DNA of 64,000 nt. Origin: Chloranthus sessilifolius (Eukaryota > Streptophyta > Magnoliopsida > Chloranthales > Chloranthaceae). Both the position numbers and the translations under genes were made by a program. The notes beneath the pieces were generated by a model. That model was not told the origin of the DNA, searched no databases, and saw only the letters and a program-made list of their open reading frames with translations. Location of the stretch: assembly GCA_021018995.1 (NCBI GenBank), contig CM037584.1:147887317-147951316 (forward strand), given 5' to 3'. How positions within the stretch are numbered: the stretch's first letter is position 1; the number at the start of each line of letters is the position of its first letter. Shown piece after piece: positions 44,241 through 55,520 of this stretch.

Positions 44241-45556
44241 GGGAGGCAATCCCAGCTATAACCTCGAAAAAATCAGAGCAATTGGAAGAACAGATACACA
44301 TAATACAAAAGCAGCTGACGAAGATGGGAGGAGTAGAACTGCATTCGACGAACTTTTCAGGCTTATGTCTATTCTCGGATGTCCCCCTGCCACCAAAATT
44401 TAAGATGCCATCATTCGATAAATATAATGGCACTAGCAACTCCATCACCCACTTAAAATCTTACTGTGGGGATATGTGCTAGTACGGTGGAGATGAACGG
44501 CTCCTCATCAAAGTGTTCCAAAAGAGTCTAACGGACCCGACACTAAGATGGTTCACATCCCTAGAGCCATTCATGACCAAAACTTGGAAAGATCTGACAC
44601 ACTTATTCCAAGAACAATATGTCAATAACATGGACATAGAGCCAAGGAAGTCGGATCTGGCCCGTTTAAAGCAAAGACATGATAAAACTTTCAGTGCCTA
44701 CTTAGGGAGGTGGAGGGCATTGGCCGCTCAGGTGACCCACCGGATTCTGGATGATGAGCAGATTGAATTAATAACCAAGGGAGCACTCCCAGTCATCGCA
44801 GAATTTTTGGTATATCAGCAGCAGTCCAGTTTTGCTGATTTGGTCCGAAATGCCAACCATTGTGAAGACGCCGTTAGAGAGGACAGATTGGGAAAGAGTA
44901 TGGCCAACGGGGCCGTTGGAGTTCGGAAAGCTGCCAAACCAAGGGTTGAAAGAAGGCTAGGGGTAGAGGTGCAGAACATTGTTTATCCCTAGGCCAATGC
45001 CACCCTGATATAGCTCCAGGCCGCACACCCACCCCCGACCCATTTCAAACAAGCGCCAAGGCCGAACAATGGACCGATGGCCCCGTTCACCTAGGAATAA
45101 ATGAAAGCACGATTCAAACGGGTCTTCACGCCGTTAGGGCAATCATTAAGCGTCTTGTTGCCAGTATTGCTACAAAAGGGTCTGGTCAATTTACTCCAGC
45201 CTCGCCCACCCCCCAATCTGATACCAAGAAACTATGATCCGAACCTGCATTGTAACTTCCACCAGGGACTAGGTCACCCTACGAATCAGTGCTTCCTACT
45301 AAAGCACGCAATCCAAGATCTAATAGAGGCGGGAAAAATTATTCCCTCGTCGCTTCCTCAAGGGCAGAACCAGAATATCCATCAGGCCCCTCTGCCACCG
45401 CATCCAGGAGGCCCCAGGCCTAACATCCACTGCGTAGAAGAGGAAGAGGAAGAGTTTGACCCCTCGGATTACATCAGTAATCAAGAAGAGTTTTCATTTA
45501 CCAGGTTGAACGAGGGTGAACCAATTGTAAGGGTAATCAAGCCATTTGTATTTTAG
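44241..45556 (+). pseudogene. Element C gag core and zinc knuckle
   Basis: Gag core: PKFKMPSFDKYNGTSNSITH, then after a stop (TAG at 44483, in place of the Gln seen in A) FQKSLTDPTLRWFTSLEP, WKDLTHLFQEQY, RKSDLARLKQRHDKTFSAYL and NANHCEDAVREDR (to 44992). Knuckle at about 45245-45300: CNFHQGLGHPTNQC, the Tat-type C-x2-H-x4-GH-x4-C variant. Acidic EEEEEEFDPSDYIS follows. Ends near 45556 with a stop. Role: particle formation and RNA binding. Confidence 0.78.
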
Positions 45557-46225
45557 ATTACTTCCCCAAAGAGCCCTAGATTTAGAGCAGTATTTTTCCA
45601 CTTTCGCTCCTGCCTATCAAATCCAAATGGGCACAGCCCCGTCGCAATCATACGCATATCCGCCCCACTCCCAATTTATCTCACAGTATGCACCGCCTCC
45701 CAATCACCCCATCCCATACACTATCCCACTGTCAGCCACCCCATATACCTCTCCGTCACGCCCATATCACCCCACGCCATACATAAATCCACCACCCCAT
45801 ACTACCCCACCTCATACACACCCCCAAATCCCACCGCCCAGCATACTACCCCTCCATCCCCAAATCACCTCGCCCAATACACAACTCCACCATCCCTAAA
45901 TCACCCCGCCCCATGCACAACTCCGTCATCCCTGATTTACCTTGTTTCATCCACGAACCCATCATCGCCCCACCATGCCACCCCGATTACACACCCTTCG
46001 CATACCCTTCGCCCATCTACTACCCTCATACCCCTATCACACCGCTCCACCTGCACCTCTGACATTTCTCTGCCACCCTATCCTAGTCACACCCCCGCCA
46101 TCCCTGCGCTATTTCGCCCCCATTCCAACTCAACCCCCACCCAAACAAACAACCCCAATCACCAATGGTCTTACCACGCCACGGTAACACCTGCACAAAC
46201 CCACCCCGCACCCTCAAATCCAACT
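45557..46225 (+). pseudogene. Element C proline-rich linker of gag-pol
   Basis: CCC/CA-rich sequence encoding Pro/Tyr/His/Thr-rich peptide with repeated PYTxPxxHP-type words; corresponds to element A 1652-1960. Frame broken several times. No domain recognised. Confidence 0.5.
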
Positions 46226-47130
46226 TTGCTAATCCCCGCCAATGCCCCTCAGCCCCCTATTGGAGTCAACCTGGTTGGGCCCGAGAATCCGACATACCCA
46301 GCCCAATCCGCCCCAGAATCACCATGCACTCCCTTCCTCATCCCGAAACCCGCCTATGACCCGCATCAAGTGCTGTTAAGTTACGAGCAGACGGACATGA
46401 ATGCTGGTCACAACCAAGAAGAGACAGTCGAATTTATCACCCGGTCAGGCAGGATTTCTACACAGCCAGAAGCATCGGGGGCCATAAGAGGAGAAGAGAA
46501 GAAGAAAGAACATGCCGTAGGGAACCCCTTTGAAAAAATCGCCAGAGAGCATGTGTTGGAGACACAGCTCAAGCGGACACCTGCACATATTACTGTCTGG
46601 GATTTGTTGATCACGTCCCCGCTCTACTTTTAAGCCTTAATGGGAGCACTCAAAGACGCGCATGTTTCCGCCCACGTAACCCCAGATGAGGTAGGAGAGA
46701 TAATTGGGCAAGTATTGGCCCCAAATGCCATCTCATTCACTGATGCGGATCTGCCGCTCGAGGGGAACAACCACTCTAAGCCCCTGAATATAATAGTAGA
46801 AGTAGGGAACCTAGTGGTGTCGTTGGTCTTAATAGACAACGGGTCGGCATTGAACATGTGCCCTCTAAGGACGACAATCAAAATCGGTGCAACCCAACAC
46901 TTTTCGGCCATCAATAACAAGCGCCAGGGGATTCGATAACAACCGGAGAGAAATCATAGGAGAAGTAGACCTCGACCTGATCATCGGGTAGCAAACCTTC
47001 ACTGTCCCCTTCCAGGTGATGGGGATCAAGTCTACATTTAATTTACTATTGGGCCGGCCGTGGCTGCATGAGGTCGGGGCAATACCGTCAACTCTACACC
47101 AAAAACTCTTATTCATCTCAGGCGGAAGAA
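46226..47130 (+). pseudogene. Element C aspartic protease
   Basis: 46226-46633: SYEQTDMNAGHNQEETVEFI, ITRSGRISTQPE and a linker. After a stop the domain runs from 46640: APNAISFTDADLPLEGNNHS, LVLIDNGSALNMCPLRTTIK with an intact Asp-Asn-Gly-type active site, then a frameshift near 46920 and VMGIKSTFNLLLGRPWLHEV (47016-47090). One more stop at about 46990. The Asp retained here contrasts with Asn in element A. Confidence 0.8.
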
Positions 47131-47650
47131 TCGTCACCATCGTAGGTGAGAGCAGGGAAGACAGGGAGCGGAGCGCTCTGCATATTGAAAATCCGAAAGT
47201 GCTTGACATGCCGCACACAGCAGATGACACCGATCTCCATCGATTTGAGTATGACTTCTCAGTCGTTACCCTCGAGCCGACTAAAAAAGCCCCTGCCAAA
47301 ATTAGAGGAGATATGGAGGCAGCCGTGTTCATGCTCCACAAATGGGGCCACCAAAAAGGAAAAGGATTGGGCCCGCGCCTTCAAGGAAGAAGAGACCCCG
47401 TCAGGGCCAAGGGGCAGCAAACCAAATTCGGCCTGGGCTACAGGCCCGATGAAGAAGTCAGAGAGGCCAAAGAGAAGATAAGGGCCACAGCAGTCGCCAG
47501 GGCCAGGGGAATCGACCTGGAAGAAGAGCCTCCCACCCGGCCACACATTCGCTAAACCTTTGTGAGCGCCGGGGTGGTAAAGATTGATTTGAATGGGGAG
47601 ACGAGGATAACCCCACACAAGCTTGCTTCCACCACCCCATTAACCCTTAC
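47131..47650 (+). pseudogene. Element C G-patch region
   Basis: Reads LHRFEYDFSVVTLEPTKKAP, then a G-patch-like core (MLHKWGHQKGKGLGPRLQGR) and a Lys/Arg/Glu-rich helix (DEEVREAKEKIRATAVARAR) to a stop at about 47553. G-patch domains bind RNA helicases or RNA; in Tat elements the segment sits between protease and RT. Preserved as one 179-codon open stretch. Confidence 0.72.
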
Positions 47651-48240
47651 ATCATCCCCCCGGACCTCGAGGTAGACTTGGCAGCCCTCTCCTTATTTGA
47701 GGAAGGAATCCTCGGGCCCACCCATCACTTTAGTGCTAGCCTCTTTGGGCCCACCCTAACCTTCAAAGACAGGGTCCCAGAGGATCCCTCCATAAACATG
47801 CTGAGGGGGAAACTGCAAGAGCCTACTGATGTCGTTTACAACCGAAAGGGTAAAGGCCAAGCCTCACAGGTAAGTAACTGGGCATCTCTGCCCCAACTCC
47901 TGGGAGCCGTCAAATGCTGTGAATACGGCATCGGCTCCCCAAAAAAAACAATTTGTAAGAAGTGAAGTTAGCCTCTGGGACACTCTACCCTGTATTTACA
48001 GAGATCTACCGCGCTGGGGGCTAACCTCCGAAAAATTATGAAAAACCATAAAAATAGAAACCAATTCCAAAAATATTGTCCTTTAAAATTCCTAATAAAA
48101 TTGAAAATAATGTCGGGATACCTGTCCCACGCGAAGCCGACCCCTTCCCTGTAGAAATACGAGAAGAGGTAGGAGTCACGAGTCTGGACGAGGAAGGTCA
48201 AGTCGATGAGCTCCTCAAGTAATTTGCCGATTTTGAGCAT
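47651..48240 (+). other. Element C linker before RT with a possible intron
   Basis: 47678-47869 encodes MAALSLFEEGILGPTHHF and EPTDVVYNRKGKGQASQ. Then CACAG|GTAAGTAACTG at 47870 is a consensus 5' splice site, followed by non-coding AT-rich sequence; coding sense (PREADPFPVEIREEVGV) resumes by about 48115. Ogre elements are known to have an intron just before RT. A 3' site could not be fixed: CCCTTCCCTGTAG at 48154 and TGTATTTACAG at 48001 are candidates but neither keeps the frame. Confidence 0.4.
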
Positions 48241-49211
48241 GGCCCTACCCCGACGTCGAAGAGACAGAGGATGTCAATTTGAGCACCGAAGAGGTCCCTA
48301 GAATCACCAAAATCGGAACATCGCTGTCCCCTGCGGAGAGAAAAGGTATGATAGACTTCCTCCGGTCATACCAAGACGTCTTCGCATGGTTGTATGAAAA
48401 CATGCCTAGTTTGGATACCGATCTGGTTGAACATGAGTTGCCACTCTACCCTGATTGCAAGCCGGTTAAACGGAAGTTGAGACGTCTCTGACCTGAATGG
48501 ATGTTGAAAGTCAAGGACGAGGTCATTAAGCAGTATGACGCGGGTTTCCTCATGGTATCCAAGTACTAGCAATGGCTGGCCAATATCGTCCCCGTGATAA
48601 AGAAGGATGGAAAGGTTCGAATGTGCATTGAATTCTGAAATCTCAACAAGGCAAGCCCTAAGGATGACTTCCCATTACCCCACATCGATATCTTGGTCGA
48701 TAACACTACTAAGCACGGGATGCTTTCTTTCATGGACGGGTTCTCAGGCTACAATCAGATTAAGATGGCAGAGGCCGACCGAGAGAAGACCGCGTTCATC
48801 ACTCCCTGGGGAACCTTCTGCTATAAGGTGATGCCATTCGGGCTTAAGAACGCTGGGGCAACCTACCAGAGAGCAATGGCGACCCTATTCCATGACATGA
48901 TGCACTGGGAGATCAAAGTGTATGTCGATGATTTGATTGCCAAATCGTCGGAAAGGGACGACCACTTGGTAAACCTTCAGAAGCTGTTCAAGAGGTTGAG
49001 AAAGTACAAGCTGCGATTGAATCCCCAGAAGTGCACATTCGGCGCTATGTCAAGAAAATTATTAGGTTTTATCGTCAGTAGGAGAGGCATCGAGGTCGAT
49101 CCAACCAAGATCAAGGCCATCACTGAAATGCCGCCACCGTCCATAGGAAAAGAGGTCAGAGGCTTTTTAGGTAGAATCTAGTACATCAGTCGATTCATCA
49201 CACAGTTAACT
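48241..49211 (+). pseudogene. Element C reverse transcriptase
   Basis: VNLSTEEVPRITKIG, RSYQDVFAWLYENMPSLD, then RT proper: WLANIVPVIKKDGKVRMC, HGMLSFMDGFSGYNQIKMA, FCYKVMPFGLKNAGATYQRA, KVYVDDLIAKS (catalytic YVDD intact), LRLNPQKCTFG, SRRGIEVDPTKIKAI. Single stops at about 48489, 48568, 48637 and 49180. Several stops are one transition from Gln, Arg or Trp codons. Would copy element RNA into DNA. Confidence 0.85.
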
Positions 49212-49661
49212 TTGATATGCGCACCGATTTTCAAAATACTAAGAAAGGATTCACCAGTTGAGTGGAATGATGACTGCCAAGCTGCATTTGATAAGATCAA
49301 GGGTTACCTCCTAAATCCCCCAGTATTGGTACCACCTGTACCTAGTAGACCCCTCATAATGTACCTATCCATGACAGAGTTTTCCATGGGCTGTGTGTTA
49401 GGGCAACACGATGAGACAGGAAGAAGAGAGCAGGCCATCTACTACCTGAGCAAGAAGTTTACTGATTATGAGATGCGCTACTCTCATATGGAGAAGGCAT
49501 GCCTAGCGCTCGTGTGGGCTACTCAAAGACTTCGACACTACCTGCTATCCCAAGCCGTTCTACTTCTAGCACGGATGGATCCGTTGAAGTACCTGTTCGA
49601 GAAACCTTCTCTCACTGGCCGAACTGCATGATGGCAGCTTTTATTATCTGAATTCGACATC
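49212..49661 (+). pseudogene. Element C RNase H (retroviral type)
   Basis: ICAPIFKILRKDSPVEWNDD, MTEFSMGCVLGQHDETGRRE, QAIYYLSKKFTDYEMRYSHM, EKACLALVWATQRLRHYL. The usual first Asp of the active site lies in a D-A-S/S-x type word that here reads MTEFS; other positions are family-like. Ends at a TGA stop (49632). Confidence 0.75.
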
Positions 49662-50230
49662 ATGTACGTTACTCAAAAATCGATCAAGGGGCAGGCACTC
49701 GCCGATCATCTTGCTGAGAACCCTTTGCCTGACTATGAGCCTTTAAGAACCAAATTCCCAGATGAAGACATCTTGTTCATGACAGAAGATGATACAGAAG
49801 AAGCAGAAGAATCATGGGTAATGCACTTTGACGGGGCATCGCATGTCGAAGGCCAAGGAGTTGGTGCCATCCTGATTTCACCAAAAGGTTCCCATGTACC
49901 GATCTCTATCAAGCTCAACTTCCCTTGCACTAATAATATGGCTGAGTACGAAGCTTGCACCACTGGTCTGCAGGTGGCTCTTGATCTGAATGTAACTCAC
50001 CTTCGAGTATTTGGTGATTCACAGTTAATCATATGCCAAACGAATGGTGACTAGAAGATGAAAGATGAGAAACTGATCTCCTATCATGAACACCTCGAGG
50101 ATCTAATAGCTTGTTCCCAAGATGTAACTTTCTCATACATCCCCCGGATAAGGAATCGCTTTGCCGACTCATTAGCAACTTTGGCGTCAATGATTGAAAT
50201 CCTCTATGGTGTTGAGATAAAGCCGATCAT
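49662..50230 (+). pseudogene. Element C second RNase H (archaeal type)
   Basis: After a linker with IKGQALADHLAENPLPDYEP, the domain reads WVMHFDGASHVEGQGVGAIL, NNMAEYEACTTGLQVALDL, LRVFGDSQLIICQTNGD, giving the D, E, D positions, then one stop (50053) and IRNRFADSLATLASM. A second RNase H between RNase H and integrase is diagnostic of the Tat lineage. Confidence 0.85.
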
Positions 50231-51554
50231 GATCAAGCAGAGGAATGAGCCGGCCTTCTGCCTCCAGATTGAGGAACCTACAAAGCCTGAAGATGAGCCA
50301 CCTTGGTTCTCAGATATCAAGAATTTACTCAAGACCCTAACTTTCCCAAAGGGTACATCCAAGACAAACCGACGAACCATTCAACGTTTAGCGACAGGTT
50401 ACGTCATTTGCGGTGAATGCCTCTACAAGCGATCATACAATAACATCTTACTCAGGTGCCTCACTAAAACTGAAGCAGTTAGTATTATGAAAGAAATCCA
50501 TGAGGGGGTATGCGGAGCCCATGTCAACGGTCACATGCTCGCTAAGAAAATCCTACGGCAGGGATACTTTTGGACCACCATGGAATCGGATTGTTGCAAA
50601 CATGTTCAAAAATGCTACAAGTGTCAGGAACACTCCACTCTGATACACGCTCCTGCCATTGATCTTCACTGCATGACCACTCCTTGGCCATTTGCTAGTT
50701 GGGGCCTTGACATTGTCAAAATGATTAATCTAAAAGTATCAAACGAACATCGATTCATCCTCGTCGTCATTGAATACTTCACCAAGTGGGTAGAAGCGGC
50801 GTCATATGCCAACATCACGGCCAGTCACATAGAGAAGTTTCTTAAAAACAATATTGTGTGCCGATTCGAAGTACTCAAAGATATCATCACAGACAATGGC
50901 AGAAACTTTGCGAATAAGCACATCCAAGACTTCTGTGAGTAATACAAGATCAAGCACCATCACTCGTCCCCTTATCGACCTCAAATTAATGGAGCCGTGG
51001 AAGCCGCGAATAAGATAGTCGTCTGCATCCTTGAGAAAATGGTCGTCACTTATCGAGATTAGAGCGAAATGCTGCCATTTGCTTTGTGGGCCTACCGAAC
51101 GTCAATCTGTACTGCTACAGGGGCAACACCATTCTCCCTTGTATATGGAACTGAGGCCATCCTACCAGTAGAGGTTGAATTACCGTCACTTCGAATCCTC
51201 ATGGAATCAGGCTTACCCGAAACAGAAAGAGAGAGATCACGCTTTGATCAGCTAAACTTATTGGACGAGAAGAGACTCCTAGCCTTGTGTCACACTCAGG
51301 TTTACCAGGGGAGAATCGCACGTGCTTACAATAAACGTGTCCGCGGTCAAGATCTAAAGGTAGGAGACACCGTGTTAAAGAAGATCTTCCCATCCCTCCA
51401 TGTCGATCCAAGAGGAAAGTTTAAGCCGAACTGGGAAGGACCGTATGTTATTTGAGAAGTGCTGCCGGGATACGCCATCCGCCTCGCCACCATGGACGGA
51501 GATCATCTTCCTGAGCCCATCAACGCTGGATACGTCCGACGGTTCTACTCATAG
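50231..51554 (+). pseudogene. Element C integrase
   Basis: HHCC zinc finger (HEGVCGAHVNGHM, CCKHVQKCYKCQ), catalytic core (WGLDIVKMI, DIITDNGRNFANK, NGAVEAANKIV for the D, D, E positions), then [36 protein letters not shown] and INAGYVRRFYS to the stop at 51552-51554. Stops at about 50940, 51059 and 51453. An open block of 294 codons (50058-50942) is the best preserved. Inserts cDNA into the genome. Confidence 0.85.
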
Positions 51555-52187
51555 TCTATCATGATAAGGTAAGTATTGATGAAACAAATATGTGACTGCT
51601 TAAGAATCATCCAAAAGAGGCCATCGTTCCAAGCACAATAGCCCAAAAGCATCCCTAAAAATGATGATATCCTTTGCTATCCCATTTTGAGCCTAGGCCT
51701 TCCTTTCAATAAACCCTTTCCCAAAAAAATATATATATACCCAAGAAAAAAAAGAAGAGAGAAAAGATGCATGTATCAAAATCTAAAAAAATCGAAAAAG
51801 TAAAACCTCAAAGAAAGATTGCCTCAAATAAAGAAGAATCACGAGACATGTACAGCAAAACCCCCAAGGAAGAAAGTATGTTGAGAAAACTGAAGCCGTA
51901 TCAAGGAAACACTTTTAGCCCAGCATACCTTCAAATCCTAACCTAACCCATGGCCAAGCTACACCCTGAAGGAAGCCCTCTTTGTTGGTTCGCAAGCAGT
52001 CATAATATTTGTTAAGTCAACATGAGCCGAGTCGCAAGACGACACCAGAACCCCATCCAACCGGTTATGATGGAATCTTTGTCTATGTCGTGGCTTTTTG
52101 GTTCTAAAATAAAAAAATAATAATAATAAAAAGAAAAAAAAGAAAAGAAAAAATAGAAAGAAAGAAAATTTTGAGTTCAAAGCAAGG
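51555..52187 (+). other. Element C 3' untranslated region, first part
   Basis: A-rich non-coding sequence collinear with element B 24439-25074. A run of AATAATAATAAA...AAAAAGAAAA lies at 52108-52170. No gene. Confidence 0.5.
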
Positions 52188-52335
52188 TGGACGTGGTGAA
52201 AACCCGCAAGGGCACCGCAGGTAAAAACAGCGAACTCACGCGGACTAGGTGAAAACCTGAAAAGGCACTTGGGGTAAGAGAGCGGACCCATGGACGTAGT
52301 GAAAACCCAAAATGGCACTATGGGTAACAACAGGG
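52188..52335 (+). repeat. GTGAAAACC tandem repeat (element C)
   Basis: Three diverged units of about 55-57 bp, each with GTGAAAACCYRMAARGGCAC and GGTAA. Homologous to 25075-25260 in element B. Confidence 0.7.
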
Positions 52336-52632
52336 ATGACAGGCATGGCGGATCTGTTCTGGCTCACCTATTTTAGTCTGGACCCCTCGAGCCCCTTTCC
52401 CCTTACTTTGTCAGGCCGCTCATGTTAAAATTAGATCAGATCCTAATCAAGTATGTCGTCCCTACCGCGTCGTTTGACACATGACCAAAGGTAAGGCCAA
52501 AAGATCAATCAATCTCGGGGAAGCTGACCTATCCACATTTAAAAAGAAGCGCCGAAAACTCCTAAACGGGGTTCGACCATGCTCAAAAGGAGGACCCACT
52601 GGTTGGCCTTGAAAATACCGACATCACAAAAT

Positions 52633-52990
52633 GGAGAAAATTTCAAAAAAGATAATGGATTTTCCTGGAGAAAATTTCAAAAAAGATAATGGATTTTCCT
52701 TTCCCATAAAAAGCCTCACACTGTGTGGGAGAAAATTTCAAAAAAGATAATGAATTTTCCTTTCCCATAAAAAGCCTCACACTGTGAGGGAAAAAATTTC
52801 AAAAAAAGATAATGGATTTTCCTTTCCCATAAAAAGCCTCACACTGTGTGGGAGAAATTTTCAAAAAAGATAATGGATCTTCCTTTCCCATAAAAAGCCT
52901 CACACTGTGAGGGAGAAAATTTTAAAAAAGATAATATATTTTCCTTCCCCATAAAAAGCCTCACCCTGTGCAGGAGAAAAACTCGAACAA
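52633..52990 (+). repeat. 61-bp tandem array in element C 3' region
   Basis: About six units of GGAGAAAATTTCAAAAAAGA + TAATGGATTTTCCTTTCCC + a CACACTGTG-ending tail; the first unit is short (about 33 bp). Copies are highly similar to each other. Element B has only diverged single units at the same place, so the array was amplified in C's lineage. Confidence 0.9.
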
Positions 52991-53292
52991 AAAGATAATA
53001 GATTTACCTTTTTTATAAGAAAAACCTTACATTGCGAGACGTATGGAAGAAAACTCGAACACCAAAAAATATGTATATGTGTATATAGCAGATTTCATTT
53101 CTTTTCTTACAAGCATCACGTATGAAGTGTCACGTCCCAAAAAGATAACAACATGAGACACTTTCTACTTTTTGCCTTCTGTACAAGTATAAAACAAATA
53201 AAAAAGAAACAACCCCAAAAAGGAAGGAGATCTCTGTTAAGGGGCATCAGCCCCCCTCTGTGTATATGTTCTATGGTATGTGCAGGAACAGG

Positions 53293-54771
53293 TCAGGGGC
53301 AGGAACCACGCTTCAAGGCACTGATCTCTGCGAGAAGAGAGTCCTCACAGGCATTTCGATCGATCAACCACCTACCATGAAGACTCTTCTGCCACCTCCC
53401 TGAAGCGTCAGCTGCACTGCGAGACTCTGTCAAAAGCCCAATCAATCGAAGAACCTCATTCTCAGCCGTGGAAGCTCTTACCTCCGCCATCTCGGCTCTA
53501 GCCCTCTCCTTCCCCAAAGCCTTAGTCAAAGCCAGCTTCTCTACAGAAAGAGACTCAATTCTAGTCTCGAGCATCATTTCCTTGTATGGCCAGGGTCTCG
53601 TCTCTATCGCATCTACCGAAACTAGGTTAGGGGCAGGTAAGCTCTCAAATGCCAGCCAAACCTCATAATCAAAAGAGAGGATGCCCCCTGAACCAAGCTA
53701 CACATGTGCACCGATTGGCGGGTCTCCCAGAGGGCTGCTATGCGATCTAGGTCACTAAGAGAACCCCGAGAGAATATCAGGGAACACAAGGGCGGTCTCA
53801 CAGTACACATTCACGTGTTGGGTGTATCCGAATTGACGAAGCACCCGAGATGGGAAATAGTAGGTACTACCAGTCAACCCCAAAAGCATGATGCCCTCAC
53901 AATCTCGAGAGCGGACAATCGGAAAGGTGGATCAACTCAGATCGATAGCCATAGTTCTTCGATGCTCCCATGGGGCAGCCTCAAGCAGCGTGTCAGAAAG
54001 CCCCGAGCCACATCCCCTCTTACCAAGTAGAATCTCGGCACAGGCCCCATGATAGCCAAATGCTCTCCTAGCCAAATCTGAATGAGGAGTGGACTCCTGC
54101 GAAGAATCCCAACCCGGCCCGAGGCCGAGGCATCTAGGCCCCGATACATCTCAGTCAAGACTAGGTGTACCAGTGAACGGCCTCCCTCTAATTCGATCAA
54201 GACATCGCATAACCCGAGGGAAAATGCCTCGCCCCCAGTAAAGATGAGAACTTTCGATAACAAATAAAGGGAAAAGGCCTTCACATTAAAAGGATCCCAG
54301 ACCGACAACTTTCTGAGACTCAAGTCGCCAAAAAGTTCTCTCAGGAATTTCACCGAGAACCTAGTGGGCCCGCTGGTGAAGCTTTTCTCATACCCACCCT
54401 TTTTCAAACCAAGAATCGCGTAGACCACCTTTGCATACCCTAGTTTGGGCACCACTTTGGCAAGCCCCTGATGCATCCTCAATCCGGTAATAGAGGCTAG
54501 CTCCTCCAAGGTTGGGGTGAGCTCCCTGGACCCAAATCTGAAGACATGGGCCCTATGGTCCCATGATGCCAAGGCCGCCTGTAGGAGGTCGGGCAACAAA
54601 GGGACAGCAAGGAGAGAGGAAAGGTGGGATAACCCGAGGCGATCCAGAATAGCGAGCTCGCCCTCAGCCAAGCAGTGCACCACTTTTACAAAAAACTAGG
54701 CCCCGGGTCCAAACTGGGAAGTACACTAACCCCATCCCCCGTATGAGAATTTGGGCCGGGAAGCGATCCAT
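53293..54771 (-). pseudogene. Element C antisense gene 1: PMD-like protein with C-terminal coiled coil
   Basis: Candidate start ATG 54771, aligned with the ATG of element B (both MD-). Largest open block 54683-53937: AILDRLGLSHLSSLLAVPLL, HVFRFGSRELTPTLEELASI (PMD-type motif), PKLGYAKVVYAILGLKKGGY, LVHLVLTEMYRGLDASASG, LGEHLAIMGPVPRFYLVRGD. After a small deletion and frame change (53930) it continues with STYYFPSRVLRQFGY and DLDRIAALWETRQSVHMC, then the coiled-coil end 53577-53293 (EKLALTKALGKERARAEMAE, SLLAEISALK). Also a stop near 54695. Opposite strand to pol. Matches element B gene 1 throughout. Whether introns exist (for example around 53830) is unresolved. Confidence 0.7.
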
Positions 54772-54954
54772 AGACGTACAAAGATGTTCTATATAAAGCT
54801 CAATCAATGTAGGCCGATGGACCCGCTTATCAAAGATAAAAGGGAAGAGAGAGAAAAGAAAGAAAAGCGAGAGGCAAAAAGGCAAAGCCCGAGTGAATAG
54901 TGAGGCTAAGAGGGCTGGGCGCGAATTATAAGGAACCCGTCGAGGTTAGTTATA

Positions 54955-55112
54955 CAGGGCGTATATATTATAAACACGAAAAAAGTCAAAACATTATGGT
55001 TATATATATATATATCGCCTGGTAAAAACAGCACCTCGCTGCATATATATTATATACGCCCAGGCAAATTTTCAAAAATATTTGCCTGGCGTATGTAATA
55101 TATACGCCCACT
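54955..55112. repeat. Palindrome cluster upstream of antisense gene 1
   Basis: Units at about 54955-54978 (decayed), 55036-55063 and 55085-55112; the last two are 49 bp apart. Same word as in the C LTR (GGCGTATRTA, centre, mirror). About 185-340 bp upstream of the gene's start codon, in the homologous place to 27669-27742 in element B. Confidence 0.85.
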
Positions 55113-55520
55113 TGAAAAAAGAGGGGAGTGTGGCTTCCCTCACATCGGGCTATGCATTTTTTTTCCTTCCCCAAGGGAGGGACGGGTGTCACTCAGCCTA
55201 CGTTTTCTCCCGGGGTAGCCCACAGGCGGGCACGCTCACGCACCCCTGGGAAACCCTCGGATGACGTGGCACCCATGGGTCATATGCGGTTAATCACGCG
55301 CGAGCTCACCCCCATCATTGGAGGGGCTCTGGCCCGCTTCTGCCAACCAAACAAAAAAAAACCATTAAGGCAGAGAGATAAACAAACGGAGCATTCATAT
55401 AAATCATAAAAGTTGTGAGACCATCCAAACAAAAAAATCAATCAAAAGAAAATTATTACATATTCCCCAATATTTCAAAAGCTAAACTGTTTCACTGTTT
55501 CAAAATTTTTAGAAAATGAA
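55113..55520 (+). other. Spacer between the two antisense genes of element C
   Basis: No gene. Contains short A-rich runs (55350-55470). Corresponds to element B 27743-28221 in position. Confidence 0.4.

Noticed and set aside
54082-54267. Plus-strand ORF inside antisense gene 1
   Set aside because: Shadow of the conserved minus-strand frame that is shared by elements B and C.
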